Positions 63,384 through 64,000 of a stretch of 64,000 bases of DNA are shown here, in pieces. The translations under genes and the position numbers were made by a program. The DNA is taken from the NCBI GenBank assembly GCA_031002005.1, contig JARYHS010008074.1:181808494-181872493 (forward strand), written 5' to 3'. Source of the stretch: Vandiemenella viatica. Taxonomy: Eukaryota > Arthropoda > Insecta > Orthoptera > Morabidae. The notes under the pieces are model-generated. The model made no database searches, was not told the DNA's origin, and was given only the letters and a program-made list of their open reading frames with translations. Within the stretch, counting starts at the first letter, position 1. Each line of letters opens with the position of its first letter.

Positions 63384-63941
63384 ATGTGCGGGCGACATAT
63401 GGTAATTCCAATGCACTCACTTTGCCCAAAAGGAGCTGATTGCTGGTGCCAGTACCAGAAAGCTGTACATGAAAATAATTTGAAAATGTATAAGCATGAA
63501 AACGACCTTCCAGTTGCAGTAATGGAAGCAATTAAGCCCATCTTTCAGGATCTTTGTGACCCAAAATTGTTAAAAAGGTGCGTGGGTGGATTCACTCAAA
63601 ATCCCAATGAGTCATTCCACTCAAAAATTTGGAAAGTTTGCCCAAAGACTGGCTTTTATGGAAGGAGAATAGTACAAATTGGGACTTATGATGCTGTGGT
63701 TACTTTCAATGATGGTATGGATGGCAGATTAAAGGTTTTTGAGAGACTGGAAGTACCTGTGGGCCACAACATGATAATATATTTTAGGAATGAAGACATG
63801 CGGAGAATAAGCAGTTCCCAAAAAAAAAAGGCAAAACATTCCACGAAGGAATCAAGAAAAGCAAGGAAGAGGCTCAAGTTACAAAATGAAGCTAGGAAAG
63901 AAGAGGAGCAAGGAGTGTTTTATTCATCTGGGCAGTTTTAG
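63384..63941 (+). CDS. Mutator-like (MULE) transposase, C-terminal part
   Basis: Frame of 185 residues: LCPKGADCWCQYQKA, LPVAVMEAIKPIFQDLCDPK, LLKRCVGGFTQNPNESFHSK, IWKVCPKTGFYGRR, VQIGTYDAVVTFNDG, then a Lys/Arg-rich tail. This is the C-terminal module of arthropod and cnidarian Mutator-like transposases (CPKG..SWC, AIKPI, TQN.NESF...IW, DAV..FN.G). The N-terminal catalytic part is absent in the window; an upstream acceptor-like CAG or TAG (63358, 63380) might join it to an exon elsewhere, or the copy is truncated. No TIRs seen. Either a TE fragment or a domesticated exon. Confidence 0.65.
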   Translation: MCGRHMVIPMHSLCPKGADCWCQYQKAVHENNLKMYKHENDLPVAVMEAIKPIFQDLCDPKLLKRCVGGFTQNPNESFHSKIWKVCPKTGFYGRRIVQIGTYDAVVTFNDGMDGRLKVFERLEVPVGHNMIIYFRNEDMRRISSSQKKKAKHSTKESRKARKRLKLQNEARKEEEQGVFYSSGQF

Positions 63942-64000
63942 TTCAAAAACTTTTATTAAGGTACAGTAAGAAGATTTTTAAACTTCAAAGTTGATTTTCT

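Noticed and set aside
1..64000. tRNA, rRNA or snRNA genes
   Set aside because: None recognised on either strand by eye; a covariance search would be needed to exclude small RNAs fully.

Overview
The window looks like nuclear DNA from an insect with a large, AT-rich, transposon-packed genome. I suspect an orthopteroid/polyneopteran because of the very long intron and the style of its SINE tails, but that is inference. There is no prokaryotic gene organisation, CRISPR array, rRNA or tRNA that I can see. Most short open frames are chance or shadow frames.

The one clear host gene is the 5' part of DNA polymerase alpha catalytic subunit (POLA1), on the minus strand. A 16-nt first coding exon lies at 34855-34870, exon 2 at 11444-11644 and exon 3 at 10634-10944. 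Phases join perfectly and the spliced product matches the known N-terminus of the family. Intron 1 is about 23.2 kb and is filled with transposons; intron 3 runs off the left edge (more than 10.6 kb). Upstream of the ATG is a compact promoter-like cluster (CCAAT, E2F site, DRE-like site), as expected for an S-phase replication gene. Exon 3 carries an apparent one-base insertion that breaks the frame.

Left part (1-10.6 kb, POLA1 intron 3): decayed LINE pieces, a Charlie-like hAT non-autonomous element that itself received a 63-bp SINE-tail insertion, a rearranged mariner relic, and an I-group LINE lacking its RT core. Intron 1 (11.6-34.9 kb): copies of one CR1/Jockey-like LINE family, two large Penelope elements and a fragment with pLTR-like inverted tails and hammerhead-like motifs, a mariner precisely inserted in a LINE, a foldback MITE, a Tc1 relic, an internally deleted mariner, and two members of a foldback family with ~150-bp subrepeats.

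Right part (35-64 kb): a nearly complete 4-kb LINE starts 0.5 kb upstream of the POLA1 promoter. A 6.2-kb piggyBac with an intact 632-aa transposase sits in a LINE at a perfect TTAA site and carries nested foldback and P-element-like sequence. A 10-kb nest holds four PIF/Harbinger elements plus a 3.8-kb hAT. In the first Harbinger the transposase and MADF genes are convergent and mutually interlocked: each has an exon lying inside the other's intron. The window ends with a LINE 3' fragment and the C-terminal part of a Mutator-like transposase.

Insertion order can be read in several places from target-site duplications (TA, TTAA, TWA, 8-bp, 11-12 bp), so much of the window is a stratigraphy of mobile elements around one essential gene.
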